Assembly (NCBI RefSeq): GCF_000151205.2
Contig: NC_016051.1
Coordinates: 1,178,001-1,242,000, forward strand
DNA length: 64,000 nucleotides
From: Thermococcus sp. AM4
GTDB taxonomy: Archaea; Methanobacteriota_B; Thermococci; Thermococcales; Thermococcaceae
Direction of reading: 5' to 3'
Shown here: piece after piece, positions 41,336 to 49,790 of the stretch
Layout: the number at the start of each line of letters is the position of its first letter
Position numbering within the stretch: position 1 is the first letter of the stretch
Notes under the pieces: generated by a model
Told to the model about the DNA's origin: nothing
Database searches by the model: none
Seen by the model: the letters and a program-made list of their open reading frames with translations, nothing else
Translations under genes and position numbers: made by a program

Positions 41336-44272
41336 GTTGCAATAAGACTCGAGGAGAATTGAAAGGAAGGTGAAGACGGATGGACAGGCGAGCGGGGCCG
41401 GGTTGCAATAAGACTCGAGGAGAATTGAAAGCTGACTGGCTCGACAGCGATGAGCTTTTAACGGTTTACAGTTGCAATAAGACTCGAGGAGAATTGAAAG
41501 CAGAAAGCCGTCGAAGGAGATGGAGAACTGGAGCGTGCTGTTGCAATAAGACTCGAGGAGAATTGAAAGTCAAATCTGGCAAGTTGTCTTCCGTCAATTT
41601 GCCCGCGTTGCAATAAGACTCGAGGAGAATTGAAAGTGAGTAATTCGATGAGGGCAGGTTGTAGCTTTCGCCTTCGTTGCAATAAGACTCGAGGAGAATT
41701 GAAAGCAATCGTGAACGTGGGTTCGCTTTCGGCGTATTTTCTGTTGCAATAAGACTCGAGGAGAATTGAAAGCTCTCAAAGAAGAGCTTGCGAAGCTGAC
41801 TTACACGGAGTTGCAATAAGACTCGAGGAGAATTGAAAGTTCATTAAAATTTTCGGCGTTGTGGCTTATTACATTTGCGTTGCAATAAGACTCGAGGAGA
41901 ATTGAAAGGTCATCGCAATCGCGGCACTAATCGCGGCGATTGTCGGTTGCAATAAGACTCGAGGAGAATTGAAAGATCAGTGATTACGAGAACTGCAGAG
42001 ATGATCGCGCTATAAACGTTGCAATAAGACTCGAGGAGAATTGAAAGGGTTGAACGCAACAAACTGGCTCAGGCCGTCGTAGAGGAGTTGCAATAAGACT
42101 CGAGGAGAATTGAAAGGTGACACGAGGAACACGTCACTGTTTGCATGGAGCTTGTTGCAATAAGACTCGAGGAGAATTGAAAGCAGGGCCTCATCCTGAT
42201 CTTCCTCGCGAGTATTGGGGTGTTGCAATAAGACTCGAGGAGAATTGAAAGGCGCTCAATGCCGAGCACTAGGTAAACGTAGTGTATGTTGCAATAAGAC
42301 TCGAGGAGAATTGAAAGATGCGGAATTTGTTTACATCAAGGCCGTGCGGAAAGTTGCAATAAGACTCGAGGAGAATTGAAAGATCACGGTATCAAGGCAT
42401 CGCAGGCGGGCACTTACTGTTGCAATAAGACTCGAGGAGAATTGAAAGTGTAGAGTTCAGGGCCAGCCTCGGGCTTCGCGTAAACCATGTTGCAATAAGA
42501 CTCGAGGAGAATTGAAAGCAACGTGCTTCTTCAAGCCCTTTGCCGCCGCGAGGATTGTTGCAATAAGACTCGAGGAGAATTGAAAGAAAACTTTAATTAT
42601 TATTGGTGCGTACGTTTGTTGGTGTTGCAATAAGACTCGAGGAGAATTGAAAGCCCAGAAACGGGCGAAACGGCAGACTAAACGGGCTTGTTGCAATAAG
42701 ACTCGAGGAGAATTGAAAGGAGGGAACTGAGGGAGGGGCGCCTATGAGGCCGGGGGGTTGCAATAAGACTCGAGGAGAATTGAAAGTGTTGTGTGCATTG
42801 TGGACGGGCACGGGTCAGGAGCGCGTTGCAATAAGACTCGAGGAGAATTGAAAGACATGGTGGAGGAGATATACAACCTTGAGGAACTGGTTGCAATAAG
42901 ACTCGAGGAGAATTGAAAGGAAGAGACCCCTGAAGCTGAAGAGGAGCACGCCCCGTGTTGCAATAAGACTCGAGGAGAATTGAAAGTGGGCATCGGCATA
43001 CTCTGCATGGCAATATCGGACAGCGTTGCAATAAGACTCGAGGAGAATTGAAAGTACTGAGTCTGCAATCCCCAACAAGCGAAGGCTTTTTGTTGCAATA
43101 AGACTCGAGGAGAATTGAAAGGCACGCTACTGATGTTGAAGTGCTCCTCATTCGCAAGTTGCAATAAGACTCGAGGAGAATTGAAAGCCTGCAGACGCTG
43201 AGGGACGTTTCCGGGCTTGGCCTCTGTTGCAATAAGACTCGAGGAGAATTGAAAGTGCCGTACAGAATTGAAGGTATCAGCACGAGAACTGGGTTGCAAT
43301 AAGACTCGAGGAGAATTGAAAGCGCGGAGGTAGAGGAAAAACCCGCCCCTCGGGACGCGCGTTGCAATAAGACTCGAGGAGAATTGAAAGCTGTTGAATG
43401 TGCCGATAAAGGTGCTCCCGAGGTACACGGTTGCAATAAGACTCGAGGAGAATTGAAAGCGACGTAGGTCGTGACGGTCGTATCGACGTAGTGCAGGTTG
43501 CAATAAGACTCGAGGAGAATTGAAAGGAAATCAAGGTGGCGTCTCAGGTAATAGCTGTATCTCTTTGCGTTGCAATAAGACTCGAGGAGAATTGAAAGTG
43601 GAAATATTCGCTCTCTATCCCCGCGTGCGCCACCTGTTGCAATAAGACTCGAGGAGAATTGAAAGATACCAAAGAACCGCGACAAGCTCTTCGTTGACAG
43701 GTTGCAATAAGACTCGAGGAGAATTGAAAGCTGTTTATGATTCCGTAAGAAGCGCCGTCTACGTAGTTGCAATAAGACTCGAGGAGAATTGAAAGTTTGC
43801 CCCTGAGCCGCCTGAGCCGGAGCCGGTTCCCGTTGCAATAAGACTCGAGGAGAATTGAAAGTGAGATAGATTCAGTTCTACACGAGCATTTGTTGGTACG
43901 TTGCAATAAGACTCGAGGAGAATTGAAAGACGGAGACAGCATCACGTACGAGTACAAGTTCGAGGGTTGCAATAAGACTCGAGGAGAATTGAAAGCATGG
44001 ACTGACATTACTGGCCTAAAGGTAAAGACAGAGTTGCAATAAGACTCGAGGAGAATTGAAAGGCGAAAGGAGTTGATGTCGTCGAGCTTCCGGTCCATGT
44101 TGTCGAGTTGCAATAAGACTCGAGGAGAATTGAAAGTCCTCATGGACGGATTCACCGATGCCCCCCGCCTTACGGCGTTGCAATAAGACTCGAGGAGAAT
44201 TGAAAGGGGCTGATTGCTGTACCTTCCAACGACCCCCGCCTGGTTGCAATAAGAGTCGAGGAGAATCGAAAC
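41336..44272 (+). CRISPR. CRISPR array, 44 repeats, 43 spacers
   Basis: A 30-base repeat starting GTTGCAATAAGACTCGAG and ending GAATTGAAAG occurs 43 times without change from 41336 to 44206, then once (44243-44272) with three changes at positions 13, 25 and 30. Spacers are 35-44 bases, most often 36-38, and no two looked alike. The 3' eight bases ATTGAAAG are the crRNA handle of Cas6-processed Thermococcales arrays. Transcription is on the + strand from the leader. A further remnant lies at 44310-44331 after another 37-base spacer. No cas gene is in the window. Confidence 0.98.
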
Positions 44273-44309
44273 GAGAAGATATATGGTTTTCTGCTGTTCC
44301 GGTTCAGAT

Positions 44310-44331
44310 GTTGCAATAAACCCTTGAAAAG
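44310..44331 (+). repeat. Internally deleted CRISPR repeat remnant
   Basis: After a spacer-like 37 bases the first ten bases of the repeat (GTTGCAATAA) recur, followed by ACCC and TTGAAAAG, which resembles the repeat 3' end. About ten central bases of a repeat appear to have been lost. It marks the decayed trailer of the array and lies nine bases from the end of the convergent PHP gene. Confidence 0.6.
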
Positions 44332-44340
44332 CCCAAGCCA

Positions 44341-44988
44341 CTACAAAAACTCCCGGAACAGCAGATCCTCAGGCTTTCCGCCGGCTTTTCGGAAGACCGC
44401 CACGCTCCAGCCGACGTTTCCCACCCGCTCGGGCCTGTGGGCGTCGCTGGCAAAGGTCAGCTTAACGCCCCGCCGTATGCACTCCCTCACGAACTCTAAA
44501 TCCGGAACGCGGTAGCGGGAGCTTATCTCAAAGGCCTTTCCCCTCTCCTCGGCGAGTGCGATGAGTTCAAGGAGATCCTCCCACGAAGGATAGCCGATGT
44601 AGGGGAAGCTCGCCCCGAAGTGGCCTATTACATCGACGTTCTCGTCTAGGAGAGCAACCCTGACGAGCTCGGCGTACTGTTCCGGCCTGTCAACCCACTC
44701 GTGAACGCTCGCTATCACGAAGTCGAGCTTTTTAGCCATCCAGTCCGGCACGTCAACGCCGTTGGGGGTGATGTTGCCCTCGATTCCCGCTAAAACCGTT
44801 ATCTCGCTCTCCTCGCCCCAGCGCCTTATCTCGCTCAGGTAGGCGTTGAAGCTGCCCCGCAGGAGGTAGTGGCTGTGGTCCGTTATCGCAACGAGCGAGA
44901 GACCCTTCCGCTCGGCCTCCGCGATGTTCTCGAAGACCTCCCCGAGGCCGTCAGAGTGGAGCGTGTGGGTGTGTGAATCATGGATCAT
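44341..44988 (-). CDS. PHP-domain phosphoesterase
   Basis: This 215-residue protein has the PHP (polymerase and histidinol phosphatase) metal-binding motifs: DSHTHTLHSDG at residues 4-14, ITDHSHY, an IEGNIT segment, SVHEW, GHFG and a final ASDAHRPE. These can bind three metals. The family includes histidinol phosphatase and nucleotidases; the substrate is not certain. The gene is convergent with the CRISPR transcript and ends nine bases from the last repeat remnant. Confidence 0.88.
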   Translation of the reverse strand: MIHDSHTHTLHSDGLGEVFENIAEAERKGLSLVAITDHSHYLLRGSFNAYLSEIRRWGEESEITVLAGIEGNITPNGVDVPDWMAKKLDFVIASVHEWVDRPEQYAELVRVALLDENVDVIGHFGASFPYIGYPSWEDLLELIALAEERGKAFEISSRYRVPDLEFVRECIRRGVKLTFASDAHRPERVGNVGWSVAVFRKAGGKPEDLLFREFL

Positions 44989-45107
44989 GTTCGAGGCTAT
45001 TCTGGAGCTTTAAAAAAGCTTGTGGACAAAAAATCCAACGTAAAGCTAAACCTTGAGTTTTGACAACCTTTAAATAATGCAAGGGAGAAACATACCCGGT
45101 GGTGTCA

Positions 45108-45536
45108 ATGGTGGAGCGCTCAAAGGTTCGCGTCGTCATAGCGAAGCCCGGACTTGACGGTCACGACAGGGGAGCCAAGGTCGTGGCGAGGGCCCTGAAA
45201 GAGGCAGGCTATGAGGTCATCTACACGGGAATCAGGCAGACCCCCGAGCAGATAGTCGAGACGGTTATCCAGGAAGATGCTTCAGTTCTTGGAATAAGCA
45301 TTCTCTCCGGTGCGCACATGGTCCTGATCCCGAAGATTATCAAGCTCCTTGAGGAGAGGGGCATAAAGCCCAACGAGGACATCGTAATCTTCGCCGGCGG
45401 AATAATCCCGCCCGACGACGCGGAAGAGCTGAAGAAGATGGGCGTCGCGGAGGTCTTCGGCCCGGGAACGTCCCTGAAGACGGTCATCGAGTTCGTTGAT
45501 AAAGCAGTTCAGAACCTCAAGAGGTTCAGGGCTTAA
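45108..45536 (+). CDS. Methylmalonyl-CoA mutase, B12-binding subunit
   Basis: This 142-residue protein is the stand-alone cobalamin-binding subunit of methylmalonyl-CoA mutase. The signature KPGLDGHDRGAKVVARAL carries the DxHxxG-type motif with the Co-coordinating His; SILSGAHM and FAGGIIPPDD are the second and third B12-binding motifs. The mutase interconverts succinyl-CoA and methylmalonyl-CoA. The catalytic large subunit is not in the window. A TTTAAATA box A at 45069-45076 is followed by a short leader. MeaB and the epimerase follow in the same operon. Confidence 0.92.
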   Translation: MVERSKVRVVIAKPGLDGHDRGAKVVARALKEAGYEVIYTGIRQTPEQIVETVIQEDASVLGISILSGAHMVLIPKIIKLLEERGIKPNEDIVIFAGGIIPPDDAEELKKMGVAEVFGPGTSLKTVIEFVDKAVQNLKRFRA

Positions 45537-45570
45537 CTTTATATTCTCCCCCTGGATAATTTCTCCAGTG

Positions 45571-46542
45571 ATGAAAATGACGCTCGAGCCCCTCATTCAG
45601 TCGGCACTATCGGGCGATAAGAAGGCCATAGCAAGGCTCATAACCCTCGTTGAAAACGACGAGGAAAAGGCAAGGAAGATAATACGGAGGATTTATCCCC
45701 ACACGGGAAGGGCCTACGTCGTCGGCATAACAGGTCCGCCCGGTTCTGGAAAGTCAACCCTTCTCGACAAGCTCATCAAGCTCGCCAGGAACGAGGGACA
45801 CAAGGTTGGAGTCATAGCCATTGACCCGACGTCGCCATTCACCGGGGGTGCACTGCTCGGCGACAGGCTGAGGATGCAGAGGCACTCCACCGACCCCGGC
45901 GTCTTCATCAGGAGCATGGCGACGCGCGGTTCCCTCGGCGGTCTGGCGAAAGCAACCAACGACGCGGTTAAGGTTTTGGACGCTGCCGGCTACGACCTGA
46001 TATTCGTCGAGACCGTTGGAGTCGGGCAGATCGAGGTTGACATCGTCAAAACCGCAGATACCGTCGTTCTCGTAACCGTCCCGGGCCTCGGCGACGAGGT
46101 CCAGGCCATTAAGGCCGGTCTAATGGAAGTGGCGGACATATTCGCCATCAACAAGGCCGACAGGGAAGGAACGGAGATGGTCTACCTCGAGCTCAAGATG
46201 GCCCTCGAGTTCGAGAGGGAAAAGTGGAGGCAAATCGGCTGGGAGCCCCCGATAGTCGAGACCACTGCTTTCACCCTCAAGGGCGTCAGGCCTCTCTGGG
46301 AGGCGATAAAGAGGCACAGGAAGCACATGGAGGAGAGCGGAAGGTTGAGGGAGAGGAGGGCCTTCCGCGCGAGGGAGGAAGTGAAGACGATTATCGCCTC
46401 GACGATAGCGAGCAAGGTGGAGGAGAGGCTCGCGAAGGGCGAAGCGAAAGAGCTCATCGAGGAGGTCGTTGAGAGGAAGCTCGACCCCTATTCGGCATCT
46501 CAAATCGTGATGGAGAAGCTTAAGGAGGATCTCTGGAGGTGA
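45571..46542 (+). CDS. MeaB-type GTPase, chaperone of methylmalonyl-CoA mutase
   Basis: This protein of about 323 residues is of the ArgK/MeaB G3E GTPase family that loads and protects B12 in methylmalonyl-CoA mutase. P-loop [10 protein letters not shown], switch segment [19 protein letters not shown], Walker B VETVGVGQ and NKADREG are seen. A CTTTATATT box A (45537-45546) puts the expected start of transcription at about 45570, so translation from ATG 45571 or 45577 would be nearly leaderless. It sits between the B12 subunit and the epimerase. Confidence 0.92.
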   Translation: MKMTLEPLIQSALSGDKKAIARLITLVENDEEKARKIIRRIYPHTGRAYVVGITGPPGSGKSTLLDKLIKLARNEGHKVGVIAIDPTSPFTGGALLGDRLRMQRHSTDPGVFIRSMATRGSLGGLAKATNDAVKVLDAAGYDLIFVETVGVGQIEVDIVKTADTVVLVTVPGLGDEVQAIKAGLMEVADIFAINKADREGTEMVYLELKMALEFEREKWRQIGWEPPIVETTAFTLKGVRPLWEAIKRHRKHMEESGRLRERRAFRAREEVKTIIASTIASKVEERLAKGEAKELIEEVVERKLDPYSASQIVMEKLKEDLWR

Positions 46543-46546
46543 TCCC

Positions 46547-46948
46547 ATGTTCAAGAAGATAGACCACGTGGGTATAGCCGTTAAGAACCTTGAGGAGGCC
46601 ATAAAGGTCTGGGAGGGCCTCGGCCTCAAGGTTGAGGAAATCGAGGAAGTGCCGGACCAGAAGGTTAGGACCGCAATAATCCGCATCGGCGAGAGCAGGA
46701 TCGAGCTCCTTGAGCCGACCGCCGAGGACTCGCCGATAGCGAAGTTCATAGCCAAGCGCGGTGAGGGGATACACCACATTGCTTTAGGCGTTACGAACAT
46801 CGAGGAACATCTCAAGGAGCTCAAGGAGAAGGGTTACAGGCTCATAGATGAGGAGCCGAGGATTGGAGCCGGTGGAGCTAAGATAGCCTTCGTCCACCCG
46901 AAGGCCGTGACAGGTGTGCTTCTCGAACTCTGCGAGAGGGGAGAGTGA
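46547..46948 (+). CDS. mce: Methylmalonyl-CoA epimerase
   Basis: This 133-residue vicinal-oxygen-chelate protein interconverts the R and S forms of methylmalonyl-CoA. Metal ligands fit the His in [15 protein letters not shown] (residue 6), Glu in SRIELLEPT, His in IHHIALGV, and Glu in LLELCER. The start is four bases after the meaB stop. It completes the methylmalonyl-CoA operon of B12 subunit, chaperone and epimerase. Confidence 0.94.
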   Translation: MFKKIDHVGIAVKNLEEAIKVWEGLGLKVEEIEEVPDQKVRTAIIRIGESRIELLEPTAEDSPIAKFIAKRGEGIHHIALGVTNIEEHLKELKEKGYRLIDEEPRIGAGGAKIAFVHPKAVTGVLLELCERGE

Positions 46949-47113
46949 GCCCCTCGTTTACCCTTCTGTTTAGTTTTTGGTCACCGGTTGTCATGTAATT
47001 CGAGTATTAGCTTTTGTATTGGTTCTTCTGTGCTCATCTGATCATACATTTTGTTACATATTTTCGCAACATTTATATACCATGAGCGTAGACCCCGATC
47101 CAGTGATGACGAA

Positions 47114-47605
47114 ATGAGCCCCCTGTTGTACCGCAAAAGCGTGGGTTTGAAATGGAAACCTTCAGACAACGGGGGGCGAAGTGACGTAGTCGTTCATCCC
47201 TCCCAGTTGAAGAAGCTCGTGATAAACAAACTGTCTTCCAACAGGCCGGTTCTTCTCGTGGGCCGCAATCCACCCCAGCTAATGGCAGAGAGGCTGGGCG
47301 TAAACGACAGCAGGCTGAGGATGATCTGGCTGTCGGCCGTCGATCATCCCAACGCAGTAAGCCCAAGGGACCTGTACAAGCTGGAATTCCACATCGCCAG
47401 GGACGTCTCCACGAGAAAATCCGACGTGATCCTCGATGGCATCGAGTACCTCATACTGGAGTCCGGCCTCGTCCCGACGCTGAAGTTTCTGGCGAAGGTG
47501 AACGATATAACCATCCTCAACGGGTCGAGGCTTCACCTGGTTCTGGGGGATGCCCTCGGGGAGCGAGAGGTTGCCCTGCTGAGGAGAACTCTGGGAGTGT
47601 TCTAA
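47114..47605 (+). CDS. Soluble DUF835-domain protein
   Basis: This 163-residue protein carries a DUF835 domain, common in Thermococcales: RPVLLVGRNPPQLMAERLG, then WLSAVDHPNAVSPRDL, SDVILDGIEYLILESGL and ITILNGSRLHLVLGD. The fold looks like a P-loop-free RecA-like or KaiC-like core. There is no membrane segment. Function is unknown. A TTTATATA box A (47072-47079) is 35 bases before the ATG. A second DUF835 protein, with membrane helices, is encoded at 50992-52023. Confidence 0.82.
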   Translation: MSPLLYRKSVGLKWKPSDNGGRSDVVVHPSQLKKLVINKLSSNRPVLLVGRNPPQLMAERLGVNDSRLRMIWLSAVDHPNAVSPRDLYKLEFHIARDVSTRKSDVILDGIEYLILESGLVPTLKFLAKVNDITILNGSRLHLVLGDALGEREVALLRRTLGVF

Positions 47606-47626
47606 GTCGTTAGAAGTGATTCGTGG

Positions 47627-47701
47627 TGGGCCCGGGGGGCTTTGAACCCCCGACCACGCGGTTATGAGCCGCGCGCTCTGACCAGGCTGAGCTACGGGCC
47701 C
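47627..47701 (-). tRNA. tRNA with CAT anticodon (Met, or Ile2)
   Basis: On the minus strand the acceptor strands are GGGCCCG (5' end at 47701) and CGGGCCC, with discriminator A at 47627 and CCA encoded at 47624-47626. The anticodon arm CGCGG-CTCATAA-CCGCG gives CAT. The initiator features (three G-C pairs flanking the loop as GGG/CCC) are not present, so it is elongator Met or Ile2 (read after C34 modification). The acceptor stem resembles archaeal Ile tRNAs, so Ile2 is a fair possibility. Confidence 0.9.
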
Positions 47702-47709
47702 ACAGCTGG

Positions 47710-47782
47710 CGCCGCCGCCCGGATTCGAACCGGGGACCGCCGGATTAACAGTCCGGCGCTCTACCGACTAAGCTACGGCGGC
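47710..47782 (-). tRNA. tRNA-Asn (anticodon GTT)
   Basis: On the minus strand the acceptor strands are GCCGCCG (5' end at 47782) and CGGCGGC, with discriminator G at 47710 and CCA encoded at 47707-47709. The anticodon arm CCGGA-CTGTTAA-TCCGG gives GTT. The T arm contains GGTTCGAATCC. It lies five bases upstream of the CAT tRNA's 5' end, so the two are probably one transcript. Confidence 0.97.
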
Positions 47783-47811
47783 ACGACCCAATGTAGGGAA
47801 CATTGGGTGAA

Positions 47812-47819
47812 TTTATAAA
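47812..47819. promoter_or_regulatory. TATA box for tRNA-Asn and divergent gene
   Basis: The palindromic box A TTTATAAA lies 30-37 bases upstream of tRNA-Asn on the minus strand. On the + strand it would start transcription near 47842, a few bases before the PAP2-like gene. It is preceded by an inverted repeat CCCAATGT-N6-ACATTGGG (about 47788-47809). Confidence 0.65.
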
Positions 47820-47849
47820 TCTTGCGGTCTCTTCCAGGCTGTGGGGAAC

Positions 47850-48512
47850 ATGCTCGGACCGGGGATCGTGCTCAAAGGAAAAAGCCACACGAGGCTCAGG
47901 GCGGTGGCTATTCTTCTCCTCGCCTACGCCTACTGGAACCTCTACGGGTTAATATACCCCGCACTCGGCAGGTGGAGCCTCAACTACACGGATCTGCTGA
48001 TGAACCTCCCTGGAACTTCCCACGACTTCATTCTCGGATTGCTGCTCTGGACGAAGTCACATGGAGCCCTGTACCTTCTGATGGACGTCCTTTACAGAAT
48101 AGGTTTCACGGGCGTCATGTTCGGAACGACCCTTTACCTCATCATCCTCGATCCAGAGGGGGCGGAAAAGCTCGCGAAGGGCTATCTCACGGCGTTCCTG
48201 ATACTCAGCGCGGTATTCATCATTGCCCACGTGTACCCACCGCACCTGATCTACCCGGATCTGCCGAGGAGGTACTCACCTCCGAGCTGGCAAGCGAGGC
48301 CCCAGTTCGTCCTCCCCTCGCCCCACTGCACCATCGACACCCTGAGCTTCCTAGCCCTCGTGAAGAGGAAGGACAGAACATCGAGGGCACTTGCCCTGAT
48401 ACCCGCGCTGATCCCCGTCTCAACGGTTCTCCTCGCCGAGCACTGGATTTGGGATGCGCTCACCGGGGTGCTCCTCGGTTACCTTGTCCACAGGCTCTCG
48501 GAACGTTTTTAA
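47850..48512 (+). CDS. PAP2-like membrane phosphatase homologue
   Basis: This 220-residue membrane protein has about six hydrophobic segments. Late in the sequence RPQFVLPSPHCTIDTLSFLAL resembles the C1/C2 motifs of PAP2/inositolphosphotransferase proteins (RP and PSxH), and AEHWIWDALTGVLLGY resembles C3 with its His and Asp. The canonical PSGH is PSPH here. If active it would act on a lipid phosphate at the outer face. The start at ATG 47850 would give a nearly leaderless mRNA. Function is inferred from motifs only. Confidence 0.68.
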   Translation: MLGPGIVLKGKSHTRLRAVAILLLAYAYWNLYGLIYPALGRWSLNYTDLLMNLPGTSHDFILGLLLWTKSHGALYLLMDVLYRIGFTGVMFGTTLYLIILDPEGAEKLAKGYLTAFLILSAVFIIAHVYPPHLIYPDLPRRYSPPSWQARPQFVLPSPHCTIDTLSFLALVKRKDRTSRALALIPALIPVSTVLLAEHWIWDALTGVLLGYLVHRLSERF

Positions 48513-48543
48513 TTCCGGAGGGGTACCCCATCAGGTGGTGACT

Positions 48544-49620
48544 TTGAGGATCGAGAGGTTCATCTCCGAGATGGCGCGGGCAGGCTTCGACGGGGCCATA
48601 GTAAGCCCCGGGGCAAACTTCTACTATCTAACCGGCTTCAACCTCCACGAAACGGGCGAGAGGCCGACTTTACTCGTCATCAACTCGGACGGTGATTATC
48701 ACCTCCTCGCGCCGGCCATGTACCGGAACCAGATCTCAAACTTTCCCGTCACTTTCTGGAGCGATGGGGAGAACCCCTACCACAAGCTCTCGTGGATATT
48801 CGGCGAGCTGAGGCTTTCCGAGGGCAAATTGCTCGTTGAAAACACCATGAGGGCGGACTGGCTTATAAACATCCTCAGACTGGGAAACGGTCGCTTCGAG
48901 CTGCAGCCGCTAAGCCAGGTCATCAGGGAACTCAGGATGAGAAAGGACGGAAAGGAGCTCAAACTGATGGAGCACGCCGCCAGGGCTGTGGACAGGGTTT
49001 TTGATGAGATCCTAAGCTGGGACCTCCTTGGGATGAGCGAGAGGGAGCTTGCCCTGAGGATCGAGCTCAGAATACGGGAGCTGTCCGATGGCCTGTCCTT
49101 CGATCCGATAGTGGCGAGCGGTGAAAACGCCGCCAACCCCCACCACGAACCGGGGGATAGGAAGCTGAGGAAGGGCGACATGGTGATACTCGACTACGGG
49201 GCCAGATGGAAGGGCTACTGCTCCGACATAACGAGGACGATAGCGATAGGCCGGCCCGACGAGAGCCTAATCGAGATATACGAGACAGTTAAGGAGGCCC
49301 AGGAGAGGGCGTTTCGGACGGTCAGGGAGGGCATCCCCGCCAGGGAAGTTGACTCGGCGGTGAGGGAAACGATTGGAAAGGCAGGTTACGGCGAATACTT
49401 CCCCCACAGAACGGGCCACGGGCTTGGCCTTGAGGTGCACGAGGAACCTTACATAGGCCCGGACGGAGAGGTCATTCTCGGGGAGGGCATGACCTTTACG
49501 ATCGAGCCCGGAATCTACGTTCCCGGACTTGGAGGCGTCAGGATCGAGGACGACGTGGCTGTCATAGATGGCAGGGGCAAAAGATTGACCAGATCCAACA
49601 GAGAGCTCGTCGTGCTTTGA
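48544..49620 (+). CDS. pepQ: Xaa-Pro dipeptidase/aminopeptidase (M24 family)
   Basis: This 358-residue protein is a cytosolic M24 peptidase (pita-bread fold). The five metal ligands are seen as Asp in DYGARWKGYCSDITRT (two), His in HRTGHGLGLEVHEEP, Glu in FTIEPGIYV and Glu in VRIEDDV. It cleaves X-Pro dipeptides or N-terminal X-Pro bonds. I place the start at TTG 48544 after AGGTGGTGA (peptide RIERFISEMARAG); the frame upstream overlaps the end of the PAP2-like gene. Confidence 0.93.
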   Translation: MRIERFISEMARAGFDGAIVSPGANFYYLTGFNLHETGERPTLLVINSDGDYHLLAPAMYRNQISNFPVTFWSDGENPYHKLSWIFGELRLSEGKLLVENTMRADWLINILRLGNGRFELQPLSQVIRELRMRKDGKELKLMEHAARAVDRVFDEILSWDLLGMSERELALRIELRIRELSDGLSFDPIVASGENAANPHHEPGDRKLRKGDMVILDYGARWKGYCSDITRTIAIGRPDESLIEIYETVKEAQERAFRTVREGIPAREVDSAVRETIGKAGYGEYFPHRTGHGLGLEVHEEPYIGPDGEVILGEGMTFTIEPGIYVPGLGGVRIEDDVAVIDGRGKRLTRSNRELVVL

Positions 49621-49790
49621 TTTCTTTTAATTCGTTTCTGAAAGTTTCTCTTTCGAAGACTGGCCAGATAAACCCTAAAGACCAGAAAAACCACCGTTTT
49701 CAGTCTCTGATTTCCTGAAACCTCCGTTTCTGGAATTTTTCACCGGGTTCCTGAAATATGAGTTCGACGCAGTTTCCAACGGTGATACCC
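49621..49790 (+). promoter_or_regulatory. Intergenic region with repeated TTTCTGAAA-like motifs
   Basis: No gene is seen. Four variants of the motif TTYCTGRAA occur: CGTTTCTGAAAG at about 49631, ATTTCCTGAAACC at about 49710, CGTTTCTGGAAT at about 49726 and GTTCCTGAAAT at about 49747. They lie upstream of the secreted helical protein and could bind a regulator; no clear TTTATA box is visible, the nearest being GAAATATG at 49753. The regulatory role is inferred. Confidence 0.35.

Noticed and set aside
41976-42017. Spacer 10 as a piece of a TnpB transposase gene
   Set aside because: One frame reads ENCRDDRAIN, vaguely like the DRDxN end of TnpB, but 14 codons are too few to support it.
41380-44341. 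Long minus- and plus-strand open frames across the CRISPR array (for example 42678-43838 and 43544-44341 on the minus strand)
   Set aside because: They consist of the repeat translated over and over (FNSPRVLLQ, LSILLESYCN, FQFSSSLIAT) with spacer text between; they are not genes.
47822-48541. A 239-codon frame overlapping the PAP2-like gene on the same strand
   Set aside because: It is Pro/Arg/His-rich without hydrophobic segments, while the alternative frame has six membrane helices and PAP2-like motifs.
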